A DNA stretch of 64,000 nt from an uncultured bacterium. Its GTDB lineage: Bacteria > Planctomycetota > JAJSAM01 > JAJVHW01. The stretch is taken from the NCBI GenBank assembly GCA_937996235.1, contig CALKVK010000016.1:89790-153789 (forward strand), read 5' to 3'. Positions within the stretch are counted from its first letter, which is position 1; each line of letters opens with the position of its first letter. The notes under the pieces were generated by a model. That model searched no databases. It was not told the origin of the DNA and was given only the letters and a program-made list of their open reading frames with translations. Made by a program: the position numbers and the translations under genes. Positions 23,518-33,074 of this stretch are shown piece after piece.

Positions 23518-26462
23518 GGCGGCCCGGCGCGCGGGTGTTCGCGCTGCTCGGAACGACACTCGCAGCACTCGCGCTGCTCGCCGTGCTCGGCGCATCTTCC
23601 GCACGCAGTGCCGCAGAAGAGCGCGCGGCAGGTCCGGCGTCGAACGGCTCCTGCGTCGTGTGCCACGGCGGCATCGAGGACATGCACCCGTTCGCGCCGG
23701 TGACGTGCGTGCAGTGCCACGGCGGCGACGCGTCGCGCACCGTGAAGGAAGACGCCCACGTGCGCTCGCGCACACGTCCTCCCGGCGACGAGCGCGTGCT
23801 CGGCCAGAGCTTCGACCCCGAGTACCTGCGCTTCCTCGACCCGGGCGACCTGCGCGCCGCACCCGCGTCGTGCGGGCCATGTCACCAGCGCGCCGTGTAC
23901 GACGTCACGCACTCGCTGCACGCGACGACCTCGGGTCATCTCGCCGACGGCCTGTACGAGAACGGCGTCGTCGCCGAGCGTCATCCGCCGGTCGCCGTGT
24001 TCGACGTGCGCGACGAGCTGCCGGCCGACGTGGCGCGACCGCCGACGGCCGTGCGCAACCTCAAGCAGGTGCGCGGACCGACCGGCGGCGACCGCACGCG
24101 CGTCGCGTCGCACTTCGCCGACCTGCCGCGCAAGGCCTGCATGCAGTGCCACCTGTGGTCGCGGGGCCGCGCGGTCCGCGGTCGCGCAGGGCTCGACGGC
24201 GACTACCGCGGCAGCGGCTGCAGCGCGTGCCACGTGCCGTATGCGGACGACGGGTTCTCGCAGTCGCGCGACGCGTCGATCGACCACCACGAGCCGGGGC
24301 ACGCACGCACGCACACGATGGTGCGCTTCCCCGCGACCGAGACGTGCACGCGCTGCCACTACGGCGACGCGTCGATCGGGCTCTCGTTCCGCGGACTCGC
24401 GCAGCCGATCCCCGGCATGCCGCAGTCGCCCGACGCGCCGGGCCTGCACCCGAAGCGCCTGAACGGCGTGTACTACATCGACGATCCCGCGCGCACGCCG
24501 CCCGACGTGCACCACGCGCGCGGCATGCACTGCGTGGACTGCCACACGGCGGGCGACGTGATGGGCGACGGCTTCCTCTACCGCCGCATGGAGGACGCCG
24601 TCGCGATCCGCTGCGAGACGTGCCACGGCACGTGGGACGCCGCCGCGACGGGCGTCACCGCACGCGGCGAGCGACTTCCGCACCTGACGCGCGATGCAGG
24701 CGGCGTATGGCTCACGAGCCGCGTGACGGGCGCGCGCCATCGCGTGAAGCAGGTCGGCGACATCGTGCGCCCCGGAGCGCCCGACTACAACCCGCGCGCG
24801 GCGCTCGCGATGTCGCCCGACCATGGACGCCTCGAGTGCTACGCGTGCCACAACGCGTGGATGCCGAACTTCTTCGGCTTCCACTTCGACCGCAACGAGG
24901 CCTTCACGCAGCTCGACCTGCTCTCCGGCGACCGCACGACCGGTCGCGTCACGACGCAGGAGAAGGTGTTCGCGACGTTCGACCGCCTCGTGCTCGGCTG
25001 GAACAGCCACGGCCGCGTGGCGCCGTACATGGTGGGCTTCTCGAGCATGGCGACCGTGCACGCGGAGGACGGCACGCTGCTGCTCGACCAGGAGCTGCCC
25101 GTCACGCGCGCCGGTCTCTCGGGCATGACGCTCGTGCACCACCAGCCGCACACCGTGACGGCCCGCGCGCGGCGCTGCGCCGAGTGCCACGCGAGCGCGA
25201 CCACGTACGGCCGCGGCAGCGGCGACTTCCGGCTCGCGCGCGAGTTCGTCGTGACGGGCGGCGACACGGGAGCGCGCTTCGTCGCACTCGACCGCGAGAC
25301 GCCCGCGGACTCGGCGCTCGTCTCGGCGGCAGGCATCGACGAGGTCCGCGCGGTGGCGCTCGTGAACGACCGCCTGACCGGCCGCGCGAAGACGCTGATC
25401 AGCGCGTCGGCGTCGGGCGAGCTGACGTTCGTCGCCGCGGACGTCCCCGGCTTCCCGCGCACGGTGCGCACCGAGAAGGACGCCGTCGCCGACCCGCAGG
25501 CGCTGCTCGTCGCGGACGACACGCTCTTCGTCGCGGACGGCGAGGCCGGTCTGCGCATCTACGACATCGCGAACGTCTCGCGTCCGCGGCTCCTCGCCCA
25601 CGTGCCCGACCTGCCCGCGTACGACGTCGCGCAGGACGGGCCGCTGCTCTTCGTCGCGGCCGGCGCACGCGGCCTCGTGACGCTCGACGTGCGCGATCCG
25701 CGCGAGCCGGTGCAGGTCGGCGGCGACGTGGACGTCAACGGCGCGGACACGGCTCCGGCGGACGCGCGCTGCGTCGCGTCCCTGTTCCTCTTCTCGCGAC
25801 CGAACGCCACCGAGCCGGAGAAGGACCGCAGCGCTCCGCGGCGCCTCGTCGCCGTCGGCACGGCCGCGAGCGGCGCGTGGCTCCTCGACGCCACCGACGC
25901 CGCGCGGCCCGAGCTGCTCGCGCCCGTCGGCAGCGGGCCCGTCGTCGACCTCACGTTCACGACGCTCGTCGAGCTCGGCAGCGAGGGCGGCGCGATCCCG
26001 ACGCGCGAGCGTCACCTGCTGCTCGGCACGAACGGCATCCTGCTCGTCACGGTCGACGTGGACGGACTCCAGGCGGGCAGGCCGCCGCGCGCCCTCGGAG
26101 TGCAGCCGCTCCGCCCCGGCGCGCGCACACTGCGCGTCGCGCAGGTCTACAATCCACCCTTCCTGCGGACGCTCGTGCTCGCGGCGGGTGCGGCCGGCAT
26201 CGAGATCCTCGATCTCGCGAAGGCCGCCGAGCCGGAGTCGCTGGGCGTCGTCGCAGGGACGGCCGGCGCGCTCGACCTGGCACTCGAGGAGTTCCCGTTC
26301 GATCGCACGGTCGACGCGACGGGCGCGCCGATCATGGACATCAGCCACGAGGGGGCACGGTGGCTCTCGCAGGACGAACTCGCGCGCGTGCTCGGCATCC
26401 CGCCGTTCGATCGGGCGCTCTACCCGGAGCCGGCACGGTCGCCGCGCGACGAGGGGCGCTGA
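23514..26462 (+). CDS. exported decaheme c-type cytochrome with LVIVD-type beta-propeller
   Basis: The 982-residue protein has a signal peptide (to about residue 33) and ten CxxCH heme-binding motifs near residues 47, 65, 120, 209, 236, 278, 340, 367, 442 and 555, resembling cytochrome c554-like multiheme proteins. The C-terminal 400 residues contain LVIVD-like propeller blades, for example LFVADGEAGLRIYDIANVSRP. It should carry electrons outside the cytoplasmic membrane, with the propeller binding a partner or surface. The GTG start overlaps the stop of the phosphatase-like gene (GTGA), and its own stop overlaps the next ATG, so the three genes are coupled. The electron donor and acceptor are unknown. 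Confidence 0.88.
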   Translation: MRRPGARVFALLGTTLAALALLAVLGASSARSAAEERAAGPASNGSCVVCHGGIEDMHPFAPVTCVQCHGGDASRTVKEDAHVRSRTRPPGDERVLGQSFDPEYLRFLDPGDLRAAPASCGPCHQRAVYDVTHSLHATTSGHLADGLYENGVVAERHPPVAVFDVRDELPADVARPPTAVRNLKQVRGPTGGDRTRVASHFADLPRKACMQCHLWSRGRAVRGRAGLDGDYRGSGCSACHVPYADDGFSQSRDASIDHHEPGHARTHTMVRFPATETCTRCHYGDASIGLSFRGLAQPIPGMPQSPDAPGLHPKRLNGVYYIDDPARTPPDVHHARGMHCVDCHTAGDVMGDGFLYRRMEDAVAIRCETCHGTWDAAATGVTARGERLPHLTRDAGGVWLTSRVTGARHRVKQVGDIVRPGAPDYNPRAALAMSPDHGRLECYACHNAWMPNFFGFHFDRNEAFTQLDLLSGDRTTGRVTTQEKVFATFDRLVLGWNSHGRVAPYMVGFSSMATVHAEDGTLLLDQELPVTRAGLSGMTLVHHQPHTVTARARRCAECHASATTYGRGSGDFRLAREFVVTGGDTGARFVALDRETPADSALVSAAGIDEVRAVALVNDRLTGRAKTLISASASGELTFVAADVPGFPRTVRTEKDAVADPQALLVADDTLFVADGEAGLRIYDIANVSRPRLLAHVPDLPAYDVAQDGPLLFVAAGARGLVTLDVRDPREPVQVGGDVDVNGADTAPADARCVASLFLFSRPNATEPEKDRSAPRRLVAVGTAASGAWLLDATDAARPELLAPVGSGPVVDLTFTTLVELGSEGGAIPTRERHLLLGTNGILLVTVDVDGLQAGRPPRALGVQPLRPGARTLRVAQVYNPPFLRTLVLAAGAAGIEILDLAKAAEPESLGVVAGTAGALDLALEEFPFDRTVDATGAPIMDISHEGARWLSQDELARVLGIPPFDRALYPEPARSPRDEGR

Positions 26463-27271
26463 TGCGGACGACGGGGGTCATCGCACTCGCACTCGGCGTG
26501 GGCTGCGCCGCGGCCCTCGCACAGGACGCTCCCGCGCCGCCGACGCCCGAGCAGCGCCGCGCGCAGTTCGACGCGCGCTTCGCGCAGCTCGACGCGGACA
26601 AGGACGGCACGCTGCGCGGCGACGAGCTGCGCGAGACCGGCTGGCTCGAGCGCTTCGACCGCGACGGCGACGACGGCGTGACGCGCGACGAGCTGCACGA
26701 CGTGCTCGCGCGCGGCCCGGGCTACGACCGCCTGTTCGTGCTGCGCGACGTGCGGCCGCGCGTCGCGCTGGTCTTCGCGTCGTTCGACGCCGACAAGGAC
26801 GGGCGCGTGGCGGCCGAGGAGTACGGCGGCGGCAAGCGCGCGTTCCGCGGCGCCGACCGCAACCGCGACGGGTTCCTCGACGGGCCCGAGGTGCGGCGCC
26901 TCGCGGAGTCGGAGCTCGAGGACATCCGGCGCCGCGCACGCAATCCCGGCCGCTACGAGATGCTCGCGCTCTTCGACCTCGACTACGACCGCCGCGTCGT
27001 GCTCGCGGAGTACGACGGACCGACGCGCGCGTTCCAGCGTCTCGACGAGAACGACGACGGCGTCGTGGACTACTACGAGGTGTTCCCGCAGTTCCGCATG
27101 CGGGACCGCGTCCCGGAGGCGCCGCGCGCCGAGGACCTGAACGCGCTGAAGACGCTCGACACCGACGGCGACGGCAAGGTCGCGCGCGCGGAGTGGAAGG
27201 GCAGCGCGGCCGCGTGGCGACGTCTCGACCGCAACGGCGACGGCTGGCTGACCGTCGCGGACGCGCGCTGA
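26462..27271 (+). CDS. exported protein with eight EF-hand loops
   Basis: The 269-residue protein has a signal peptide (residues 1-20) and eight EF-hand calcium loops beginning near residues 44, 66, 109, 132, 172, 195, 233 and 256 (for example DADKDGTLRGDE, DRNRDGFLDGPE and DTDGDGKVARAE). The fifth, DLDYDRRVVLAE, lacks the usual Gly and is probably weak. It is likely a periplasmic or secreted calcium-binding protein. The ATG overlaps the stop of the decaheme cytochrome gene (TGATG), so it is co-translated with it and may stabilise that complex or respond to calcium. Confidence 0.88.
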   Translation: MRTTGVIALALGVGCAAALAQDAPAPPTPEQRRAQFDARFAQLDADKDGTLRGDELRETGWLERFDRDGDDGVTRDELHDVLARGPGYDRLFVLRDVRPRVALVFASFDADKDGRVAAEEYGGGKRAFRGADRNRDGFLDGPEVRRLAESELEDIRRRARNPGRYEMLALFDLDYDRRVVLAEYDGPTRAFQRLDENDDGVVDYYEVFPQFRMRDRVPEAPRAEDLNALKTLDTDGDGKVARAEWKGSAAAWRRLDRNGDGWLTVADAR

Positions 27272-27308
27272 CGCGCGCGCTTCGCTCGGGAGCCGCGCGC
27301 GTCGCGCG

Positions 27309-28208
27309 TCAGCGCATGCCGAGCAGCGCGCGGAAGACGTGCCCGGCGATCTTCGGGTTCTCGCGCAGGCGGCGCGTCGAGTAGCCGTACCAGTTCGCGC
27401 CGAACGGCACGTAGATGCGCACCGCGGCGCCGCTCTCGAGCAGTTCGTCGCGCATCCACTCGCGCACGCCGAGCAGCATCTGGAACTCGTAGCGCGCGCC
27501 CGGCACGCCGAGCGCGTTCAGGAGCTGTCGCGCATAGGCGACGAGCAGGTCGTCGTGCGTCGCGATGCCGACACGCCCCTCGCCCTCGAGCAGGATCTGC
27601 AGGCACGTGCGGTAGCTCGCGCGGATCTCCTCGCGCTCCTGGAACGCGAGCTCCGGCGGCTCGCGGTAGATGCCCTTGCAGAGCCGCACCGAGATGGCCT
27701 CGCGCGCCAGCTCCTCGGCGTCCTTCTCGGTGCGGCGCAGATACGCCTGCAGCACGGCGCCGACCGGCAGACCCTCGCCGTGCAGCCGCCGCACGAGCCG
27801 CAGCGTCTTGTCGGTGACGGGCGAGTCCTCCATGTCCACGCGCACGAAGCTGCCGTGCTCCTGTGCGCGGCGCGCGATCTCGCGCACGAGCTGCGTGCAG
27901 CGCTCCTCGTCGATCGAGAGGCCGAGCGCGGTCAGCTTCACGGAGACGTTCGAGTCGAGCTCCTCGCGCCGGATCGCCTCCTGCGCGGCGGCGTACTCGC
28001 GCGCGGTCGCCTCGGCCTCGGCGAAGTCGGTGATGAACTCGCCGAGCACGTCCACCGTGCAGCACGCGCCGCGTTCGTTCAGCGTGCGGATGGTCTGCAC
28101 GGCGGCGTCGAGCGTCTCGCCCGCGATGTAGCGCTTGGCGACGCGGCCGACGACGGCCTTCGGGGTGATGGGCAGCGCGGCGGCGACGAGGCTATCGAGG
28201 ATCGACAC
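27309..28208 (-). CDS. proline dehydrogenase
   Basis: This 299-residue monofunctional proline dehydrogenase oxidises proline to pyrroline-5-carboxylate with FAD, feeding electrons to quinones. Family motifs are all present: VSVKLTALGL, FVRVDMEDS, VLQAYLRRTEKD, RLCKGIYREP, GIATHDD, YEFQMLLGVRE and the active-site block VRIYVPFGANWYGYSTRRL near the C-terminus. The length matches bacterial stand-alone enzymes. The GTG at 28208 is the chosen start because GGAG lies 8-12 nt upstream and the N-terminus then fits the family. It is convergent with the EF-hand gene. No pyrroline-5-carboxylate dehydrogenase is nearby. Confidence 0.92.
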   Translation of the reverse strand: MSILDSLVAAALPITPKAVVGRVAKRYIAGETLDAAVQTIRTLNERGACCTVDVLGEFITDFAEAEATAREYAAAQEAIRREELDSNVSVKLTALGLSIDEERCTQLVREIARRAQEHGSFVRVDMEDSPVTDKTLRLVRRLHGEGLPVGAVLQAYLRRTEKDAEELAREAISVRLCKGIYREPPELAFQEREEIRASYRTCLQILLEGEGRVGIATHDDLLVAYARQLLNALGVPGARYEFQMLLGVREWMRDELLESGAAVRIYVPFGANWYGYSTRRLRENPKIAGHVFRALLGMR

Positions 28209-28300
28209 GGGCGGCTCCGGAGGCGCCGCATGTTCCGTCAGCGCGGCGCGGCCCGCGGAGGGAATCCCGCACGGCCGGAAGCGCTCCGCGGCGCCGCGGG

Positions 28301-28306
28301 TATCTT
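28301..28306 (+). promoter_or_regulatory. -10 box of a leaderless gene (TATCTT)
   Basis: TATCTT ends 7 nt before the ATG at 28314, with no Shine-Dalgarno sequence between. The same spacing recurs at other genes here. Confidence 0.4.
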
Positions 28307-28313
28307 GCCCGCG

Positions 28314-30005
28314 ATGCCCGCCGACGCGCCCCTGGTCCTCGGCTTCAACTCGACGCACGACGCGGCGGCGGCGCTCGTGCGCGGCGGCGAGGTCGTGCTC
28401 GCGGTCGAGGAGGAGCGGCTCTCGCGTGTGAAACACCACTTCGGGATGCCGCGCCGCGCGCTGGCGGCGTGCCTCGAGGCGGGCGGCGCCGGCTGGGACA
28501 CGCTGCCGCACGTCGCGTTCTACATGGACCCCGAGCTGTGGCTCTGGAGCTACGGCCGCCACTTCCTGACGCACCTGCCGCGCAGCGCCTCCTATCTCGG
28601 CCGCAAGCCGGCGCTCTGGGAGAGCTTCCTCGGCGTGCGCCGTCGCTTCCGGAGCGAGACCGGCTTCCGCGGCCGCTTCCACGCGGTGGACCACCACGCC
28701 GCGCACATCGACAGCGCGTTCTACCCGAGCGGCTTCGACGAGGCGGCGGCGCTGACCGTGGACGGCGCCGGCGAGGCGGCGACGACCGTCCTCGCGCGCG
28801 TGGACGAGCGGAGCCAGAAGCGGCTCCTCTCCGCGCGCTACCCCGTCTCCGTCGGCAAGCTGTGGGAGGCGGTGACCGACTGGCTGGGCTGGACGCCCAC
28901 GCAGGACGAGGGCAAGACGATGGGGCTCGCGCCCTACGGCGACGAGCGCTTCGTGGCGGCGTTCGCGGAGGTGCTGCGACCCGACGACGCGCGCGGGTTC
29001 GTGCTCGACCTGTCGTACACCGACTTCCAGTGGGGCGCGCGCCGACTCGTCTCCGAGCGCTTCGTGCGCACGTTCGGCGCGCCGCGGCCGCCCGGCGGCG
29101 AGCTGGCGGACCACCACCGCGCGGTCGCCCGGGCCCTGCAGCACGCGACCGAGGAGGTGGTCCTGCACCTCGCGCGTAAGCTCCATCAGATCACTGGGTT
29201 ACGGCGACTGGTGATGGCCGGCGGTGTGGCGCTCAACTGCGTCGCGAACGGCCGCCTCGTGCGCGAGGGACCGTTCGACGAGGTGTTCGTGCAGCCCGCG
29301 GCCGGCGACAACGGAGCCTGCCTGGGCGCGGCGCTGCACGTCGCCCACCGCCGCCTGCGCCTGCCGCGCGGGCCCGCGCAGCGTCATGCGTACCTGGGGC
29401 CGGGCTTCGACGAGGCCGCAGTGCCCGAGGCGGCCGCCCGGCGCGGTCTGGTGGTCGAGCGCCCCGCCGACGTCGTCGAGGCCGCGGCCGAACTGCTCGC
29501 GGCCGGGGCCCTGCTCGGCTGGATGCAGGGCCGGATGGAGTACGGTCCGCGTGCCCTGGGCCACCGCTCGATCCTCGCGGATCCGCGCGACCCGGCGATG
29601 AAGGAGGTCCTGAACCGCGAGGTGAAGTTCCGCGAGCCGTTCCGCCCGTTCGCGCCGGCGGTGCCGCTCGAGGAGGCGCATGCGTGGTTCGAGGACGTGC
29701 GCCCCTCCCCCTACATGCTGCTGGCGTTCCGCGTGCGGACGGAGGCCGCCGCGCGGCTCGGCGCGGTCACGCACGTCGACGGGACGGCCCGCGTGCAGAC
29801 CGTCACGCGCGCGGAGACGCCCCGGTTCCACGCGCTGCTGCGCGCCTTCGGGCGGCGCACGGGCGTGCCGGTGCTGGTGAACACGTCGTTCAACGTGCGC
29901 GGCGAGCCGATCGTGGCCGACGTCGATTCGGCGCTCGAAGCTCTTTCCAGGACGGGACTTACGGCACTGGCCATCGGGGACTGGATCGTGCGTCGCGCGC
30001 CGTGA
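28314..30005 (+). CDS. NodU-family carbamoyltransferase
   Basis: The 563-residue enzyme belongs to the NodU/CmcH carbamoyltransferase family, which moves a carbamoyl group from carbamoyl phosphate via an adenylate to a sugar or natural-product hydroxyl. It begins with LGFNSTHDAAAALV and has HHAAHIDSAFYPS and TVDGAGE in the N-terminal domain. The C-terminal domain holds MQGRMEYGPRALGHRSILA and KFREPFRPFAPAV. The family length is about 550-600 residues, so it is full length. It sits alone, not in an obvious biosynthetic cluster, so the acceptor is unknown. The start is supported by a TATCTT box 7 nt upstream. Confidence 0.9.
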   Translation: MPADAPLVLGFNSTHDAAAALVRGGEVVLAVEEERLSRVKHHFGMPRRALAACLEAGGAGWDTLPHVAFYMDPELWLWSYGRHFLTHLPRSASYLGRKPALWESFLGVRRRFRSETGFRGRFHAVDHHAAHIDSAFYPSGFDEAAALTVDGAGEAATTVLARVDERSQKRLLSARYPVSVGKLWEAVTDWLGWTPTQDEGKTMGLAPYGDERFVAAFAEVLRPDDARGFVLDLSYTDFQWGARRLVSERFVRTFGAPRPPGGELADHHRAVARALQHATEEVVLHLARKLHQITGLRRLVMAGGVALNCVANGRLVREGPFDEVFVQPAAGDNGACLGAALHVAHRRLRLPRGPAQRHAYLGPGFDEAAVPEAAARRGLVVERPADVVEAAAELLAAGALLGWMQGRMEYGPRALGHRSILADPRDPAMKEVLNREVKFREPFRPFAPAVPLEEAHAWFEDVRPSPYMLLAFRVRTEAAARLGAVTHVDGTARVQTVTRAETPRFHALLRAFGRRTGVPVLVNTSFNVRGEPIVADVDSALEALSRTGLTALAIGDWIVRRAP

Positions 30006-30058
30006 CCGGCGTCACGGCGAAGGCCGCGTTCCCGCGCGGCGGGCGCGGCGGGCGTTGC

Positions 30059-30064
30059 TATCAT
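30059..30064 (+). promoter_or_regulatory. candidate -10 box (TATCAT)
   Basis: TATCAT lies 57 nt before the acyl-CoA dehydrogenase start, in the gap after the carbamoyltransferase gene. No clear -35 is visible. Confidence 0.3.
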
Positions 30065-30121
30065 CCGCGGTTTCCGCCGTCGCGGACACGCCTCCGCGCG
30101 GCCCACGTGAGGAGACCGGAG

Positions 30122-31348
30122 ATGAGCGACCCTCTGCTGCCGACTGCCGCTCAGGAGTGGCAGGCCCGCGCCCGCGAGGTGGCGGACAAGTACGTGCGCC
30201 CCGTGGCCTGGAAGTACGACCGGCTCCAGCAGTACCCGTGGGAGATCCAGGAGAAGCTCCGCGACTACGGGCTCTACCGGGTGTTCGTGCCGGCGGAGTA
30301 CGGCGGCGACGGGGGCAGCGTCCTCAACCTGTGCGTCGTCGTCGAGGAGCTGGCGCGCGCCTGCGGCGGCGTCGGAGTCGGCTTCGCGGTCAACGCGCTC
30401 GGCTCGTTCCCGATCATGATCGGCGGCACCGACGAGCAGAAGGAGCGCCTGCTCCCCGACATCGCCGCCGGGCGGCGCCTCGTCGCCTTCGGCCTCTCGG
30501 AGCGCAACGCGGGCTCGGACGCGGGCGGCATGACCTGCAACGCCGTCCGCGACGGCGACGACTGGGTCGTGAACGGCCACAAGAAGTGGAACACGAACGG
30601 CCTGGTGGCGCACGTCAACACGATCTTCGCCGTCACGGATCCCGAGTCGCGCTCGCGCCGGATCAGCGCGCTCGTGGTCGAGCGGCCCGGCCAGGGCGCG
30701 GAGCTGGGCGACCTCCCGGGCTTCCGCGTCTCGAAGATCGAGGACAAGATGGGCATCCGCGCGATCCCGGTCGTCGAGCTCGAGTTCGACGGCCTGCGCG
30801 TGCCGCACGCGAACCTGGTCGGCGGGCGCGCCGGCATGGGCTTCAAGCACGCGATGATGACGCTCGACAAGGCCCGCCCCGGCGTCGCGGCGCAGGCCGT
30901 CGGCTGTGCGCAGGGCGCGCTCGACTTCGCGCTCGTGTACGCGACCGAGCGGGTGCAGTTCGGGCAGCCGATCGCGTCGCTCCAGATGGTCCAGCAGATG
31001 CTGGCCGACGCCGCCCAGAAGGTCGAGGCTGCGCGCCAGCTCGTCCACGCCGCCGCGCGGCACATCGACGCGGCCACGCCGAAGGCGAACAAGTTCGCCG
31101 CCATGGCGAAGTGCTTCGCCACCGACGTCGCCATGGAGGTCACGACCAACGCCGTCCAGATCCTCGGCGGCTACGGGTTCATGCGCGACTACCCGGTCGA
31201 GAAGTTCATGCGCGACGCCAAGATCACGCAGATCTACGAGGGCACGAACCAGGTCCAGCGGCTCGTGATCGCGCGTAATCTCATCAAGGAAGCCTCGGAG
31301 CTCGACCACCTGAAGGGGTTCTTCCCCATTCCGGAGGACGCCCGCTGA
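30122..31348 (+). CDS. acyl-CoA dehydrogenase
   Basis: The 408-residue flavoprotein has the three-domain acyl-CoA dehydrogenase layout. It carries a FAD/substrate loop FGLSERNAGSDAGGM (the usual family motif reads LTEPxAGSD), WVVNGHKKWNTNG, and the C-terminal YGFMRDYPVEKFMRDAK with the likely catalytic Glu in IYEGTNQVQR. It oxidises a short or branched acyl-CoA and passes electrons to an electron transfer flavoprotein. AGGAGACCGGAG precedes the ATG at 30122. It lies alone, so the chain length of its substrate cannot be inferred from neighbours. No frame problem is seen. Confidence 0.93.
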   Translation: MSDPLLPTAAQEWQARAREVADKYVRPVAWKYDRLQQYPWEIQEKLRDYGLYRVFVPAEYGGDGGSVLNLCVVVEELARACGGVGVGFAVNALGSFPIMIGGTDEQKERLLPDIAAGRRLVAFGLSERNAGSDAGGMTCNAVRDGDDWVVNGHKKWNTNGLVAHVNTIFAVTDPESRSRRISALVVERPGQGAELGDLPGFRVSKIEDKMGIRAIPVVELEFDGLRVPHANLVGGRAGMGFKHAMMTLDKARPGVAAQAVGCAQGALDFALVYATERVQFGQPIASLQMVQQMLADAAQKVEAARQLVHAAARHIDAATPKANKFAAMAKCFATDVAMEVTTNAVQILGGYGFMRDYPVEKFMRDAKITQIYEGTNQVQRLVIARNLIKEASELDHLKGFFPIPEDAR

Positions 31349-31500
31349 TCCGAGCGGCCTGTCCGACGCACCGTCGAACGTTGCGGCGGCGGCCCGCCGC
31401 CCGCTAGGCTGGTCGCGCGACCACTCCGCGGCTTCGTCGCAACCACTTACACAGTAATGACTTAGGTCGTTCGCCCGCGACGCGCGGGCCCGAGGTCCCC

Positions 31501-32817
31501 ATGCCTGTCTTCCCCGAAGACCACGTGGACGAGAACTTCTTCGAGCTCTGGTACCACCCCTACAAGAAGCAGATCTGGGGCATCGGCGCGGCCGTCACCT
31601 TGGCCGTGGTCGGGTATCTGGCGTTCCGCGAGATCCGCACCGGGCGCCTCGACGACCAGTGGACGCGCTACAACGACAGCCTCCAGGTCGACGAGGTGGC
31701 CTTCCCGGGGCAGGCCGACCCGGACAAGGCGCGCCAGCAGCTCGACGGCCTGCAGCGCCTCATCCGTGACTACCCCCGGGACGCGGTGACTCCGTTCGCG
31801 CTGATGGGGGTCGCCAACGCGTACGGCGCGCTGGGGCAGTACGACGACGCCATCCAGACGCTCGACGAGCTGCAGTCGAAGTTCCCCGAGTTCGTCACCA
31901 ACACGCAGTCCGCGACCCCGAGCGACACGACGTCGCTCACGCAGCTGCTGCGCAAGAAGCTCGAGAGCGAGCGCGAGTGGACGCGCGAGACCACGTACGT
32001 CCATCCGACGCCGAGCCAGAGCCGCATCGCGTGCATCGACACGACCGAGGGCTCGATCTGGATCGGGTTCTACGACGAACTGGCCCCCGAGCACGTGCGT
32101 GGGTTCATCGAGCGCGCGAAGCGCGGTGACTACAACCGCACGCAGGTGTACGAAGTCCGCGCGGCGAACAACGGGGCCGACCCCCAGCTGATCCGCCTGG
32201 GCTCGCTCGCGTCCAAGACCGAGCGCAACCCCGCTCTCCACGACCGCGAGGAGCTGAACGACACGATCGAGGCCGAGGACGCGCGCTATCTCGTCCACAA
32301 CTGGCGCGGCGTGGTCGCGAGCGTGGAGACGGGCACGGGCGAGTCCGCGACCAACTTCCAGATCGTGACGGCTCCCGTGAGCATGGAGCGCTACGACGGA
32401 GTCGTGACCCCCTTCGCGATGGTGCTCGATCGCGAGGGATCGATGGCGACGCTCGACAAGCTCGGCCGGGCACCCACGTATGGCACGAGCCCGGAGACGC
32501 AGAACGAGCAGGGCGTCCTGCGCATGCGGGACCACCCGTACCCGCCGATCTACATCCGCCGCGTGACGATCTTCAAGGACGAGAAGGCCGAGGACGGCCA
32601 CGCCTTCGACACGACGCGGTCGGGAACGGACGAGCCCGAGCCGTGGGAAGCCGACCTGCCGCCGGCACCGAAGCCGAGCGAGTTCGTCGAGGCGCCGGCG
32701 ACTCCGAGCACGGACGAGACGAAGCCGGGCGCGCCGAGCACGGACACGCCCGCGCCGTCGAAGGACGACGACTCGGACGACGCGCCGGCGGACGACCAGC
32801 CGGACGACTCGAAGTAG
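31501..32817 (+). CDS. membrane-anchored TPR protein with degenerate cyclophilin-like domain
   Basis: The 438-residue protein has a short cytoplasmic start, one membrane segment (about residues 28-46) and TPR-like helices (about 75-165, including FALMGVANAYGALGQYDDAIQ). A cyclophilin-like stretch follows, with EGSIWIGFYDELAPEHVRGF at about 180-200. The active-site Arg/Phe motif of true peptidyl-prolyl isomerases is replaced (TQVYEVRAANNG), so isomerase activity is unlikely. The last 70 residues are Asp/Pro/Ser-rich and disordered. GAGGT precedes the ATG. It may be a periplasmic assembly or scaffold protein. It is convergent with parB. Confidence 0.75.
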   Translation: MPVFPEDHVDENFFELWYHPYKKQIWGIGAAVTLAVVGYLAFREIRTGRLDDQWTRYNDSLQVDEVAFPGQADPDKARQQLDGLQRLIRDYPRDAVTPFALMGVANAYGALGQYDDAIQTLDELQSKFPEFVTNTQSATPSDTTSLTQLLRKKLESEREWTRETTYVHPTPSQSRIACIDTTEGSIWIGFYDELAPEHVRGFIERAKRGDYNRTQVYEVRAANNGADPQLIRLGSLASKTERNPALHDREELNDTIEAEDARYLVHNWRGVVASVETGTGESATNFQIVTAPVSMERYDGVVTPFAMVLDREGSMATLDKLGRAPTYGTSPETQNEQGVLRMRDHPYPPIYIRRVTIFKDEKAEDGHAFDTTRSGTDEPEPWEADLPPAPKPSEFVEAPATPSTDETKPGAPSTDTPAPSKDDDSDDAPADDQPDDSK

Positions 32818-32981
32818 TCCGAGGGGCGGGGCCCGCGAGCGGCGCAGCCCGCCTCCGCGGAGCGCGCGACGCAGAGACCGCGACCTTCTCGACGCGCCGG
32901 ACGCGCGAGCGGGCGCGGGAGCCGAGGCGATCGACGGCGGTCCGTCGTAGCCGAACAGCCGAGGACGTGCGACCGCCAACG

Positions 32982-33023
32982 CAGAGGGGCCGAATGTTCC
33001 ACGTGGAACATTCGGCCCCTCTG
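32982..33023. promoter_or_regulatory. parS site in a 42-bp perfect palindrome
   Basis: The core TGTTCCACGTGGAACA (32995-33010) matches the ParB-binding parS consensus closely. Perfect dyad symmetry continues outward for 13 nt on each side (arms CAGAGGGGCCGAA and TTCGGCCCCTCTG). It lies between the convergent TPR gene and parB, so the GC-rich stem could also stop transcription from both sides. Confidence 0.85.
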
Positions 33024-33074
33024 AGCCTGCGACGAGAGCCCACGCCGCAGCGGCGCAGCTCCCCCGCCGACCCG

